Shown here: piece after piece, positions 5,149 to 5,500 of the stretch
How positions within the stretch are numbered: position 1 is the stretch's first letter
Layout: each line of letters opens with the position of its first letter
Origin: Chloroflexota bacterium
GTDB lineage: Bacteria > Chloroflexota > Dormibacteria > CF-121
Length of the DNA stretch: 5,500 nt
NCBI GenBank assembly: GCA_005881235.1
Contig: VBEQ01000027.1
Coordinates: forward strand, 1-5,500
Direction of reading: 5' to 3'
Notes under the pieces: model-generated
Database searches by the model: none
What the model was told of the DNA's origin: nothing
What the model saw: the letters and a program-made list of their open reading frames with translations, nothing else
Made by a program: the position numbers and the translations under genes

Positions 5149-5500
5149 AGGGGACGAGGCGCTCGCCTGGCGTTGACATCTTCACGCCGATCACGAGCAG
5201 GTATCCGACCATCCAGATTTCCGCGATGGCTGACGCGATGTTGACGTAGCCATGAATCGCTTTCCCGATGTCGGGAAGCAAGAATGCGGCGAGCATGTCG
5301 ACGAGGTAGCAGGCGCCACCCACGATGAGCGTGACGCCGAGCGCCCTGGGGAACCACCCTGACTTGTAGGCGAGATACCCGAGCGGCACCAGCCACAGGC
5401 CGAAGAAGATCGATGCGATGAGGAGCCCGTAGTGCTGGGCATCGACCAGGAGTAGGGCCAGGGCATTGGACCCCGCGGCGCCGAAGCCGCCAAGGTTGAC
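5147..5500 (-). CDS. DUF4386-family membrane protein, C-terminal part
   Basis: The frame is open through the right edge and gives the last 117 residues. It shows three hydrophobic segments (about 23-44, 53-76 and 86-106). The sequence GLLIASIFFGLWLVPLGYLA, then KSGWFPRALGV, GGACYLVD, AAFLLPD and an AEIWMVGYLLVIGVK final helix, closely follows the DUF4386 C-terminal pattern as I remember it. This copy looks nearer to the family norm than its downstream neighbour. The operon promoter and N-terminal half lie outside the window. Function is unknown for the family. The gene ends 11 bases before the next start. Confidence 0.85.
   Translation of the reverse strand, partial: VNLGGFGAAGSNALALLLVDAQHYGLLIASIFFGLWLVPLGYLAYKSGWFPRALGVTLIVGGACYLVDMLAAFLLPDIGKAIHGYVNIASAIAEIWMVGYLLVIGVKMSTPGERLVP

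Noticed and set aside
4185..5150. Long plus-strand open frame of 321 codons
   Set aside because: It lies antisense across the SDR and DUF4386 genes. Its protein is an unstructured mix of Q, E, D, R and H, the expected antisense image of hydrophobic helix codons in GC-rich DNA.
5136..5396. N-terminal extension of the complete DUF4386 gene (87 residues)
   Set aside because: It overlaps the coding sequence of the upstream DUF4386 gene in another frame, is Arg-rich with no family similarity, and a strong ribosome binding site supports the ATG at 5135.

Overview
The window is GC-rich, densely coding bacterial DNA with strong GGAGG-type ribosome binding sites. It looks like a chromosomal stretch from a high-GC bacterium, most likely an actinomycete or a relative. 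The hints are a two-domain VOC protein laid out like mycobacterial CFP30B, DUF4386 membrane proteins, and a membrane-anchored alpha/beta hydrolase. The taxonomic call is an inference; no rRNA or other marker gene is present. I see no tRNA, CRISPR array, insertion sequence or phage gene.

Layout: the first 265 bases hold the C-terminal end of a peroxiredoxin on the plus strand. It converges on a minus-strand gene for a six-helix membrane protein of unknown function (315-947), and the short gap between them holds two hairpins. Next is a 230-base non-coding gap (948-1177). It holds the 5' region of the membrane gene, including a perfect 12-base palindrome, and tandem GC-rich hairpins just past the end of the next gene. 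A minus-strand gene for a two-domain VOC (glyoxalase-fold) protein follows (1178-1957). A 130-base gap (1958-2087) contains an 18-codon reading frame that resembles the start of a SnoaL-like/NTF2-like protein cut short.

The rest (2088-5500) is one tightly packed minus-strand operon running in from beyond the right edge. It encodes a DUF4386 membrane protein (C-terminal part only), a second complete DUF4386 protein, a short-chain dehydrogenase/reductase (SDR), and an alpha/beta hydrolase behind a five-helix membrane domain. Gaps are 11 and 10 bases, and the last pair overlaps by 4 bases (GTGA), so the four products are very probably co-expressed. For three of the four genes the longest open frame starts too early; ribosome binding sites place the real starts at 3497 (GTG), 4390 and 5135.

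Two membrane proteins, a soluble NAD(P)-dependent oxidoreductase and a membrane-bound hydrolase suggest handling of a small lipophilic ketone/alcohol or ester at the membrane. The substrate cannot be read from the sequence. The most interesting features are this four-gene cassette with its duplicated DUF4386 gene and the truncated SnoaL-like fragment at its end. Nothing in the window clearly amounts to a new defence or mobile system.
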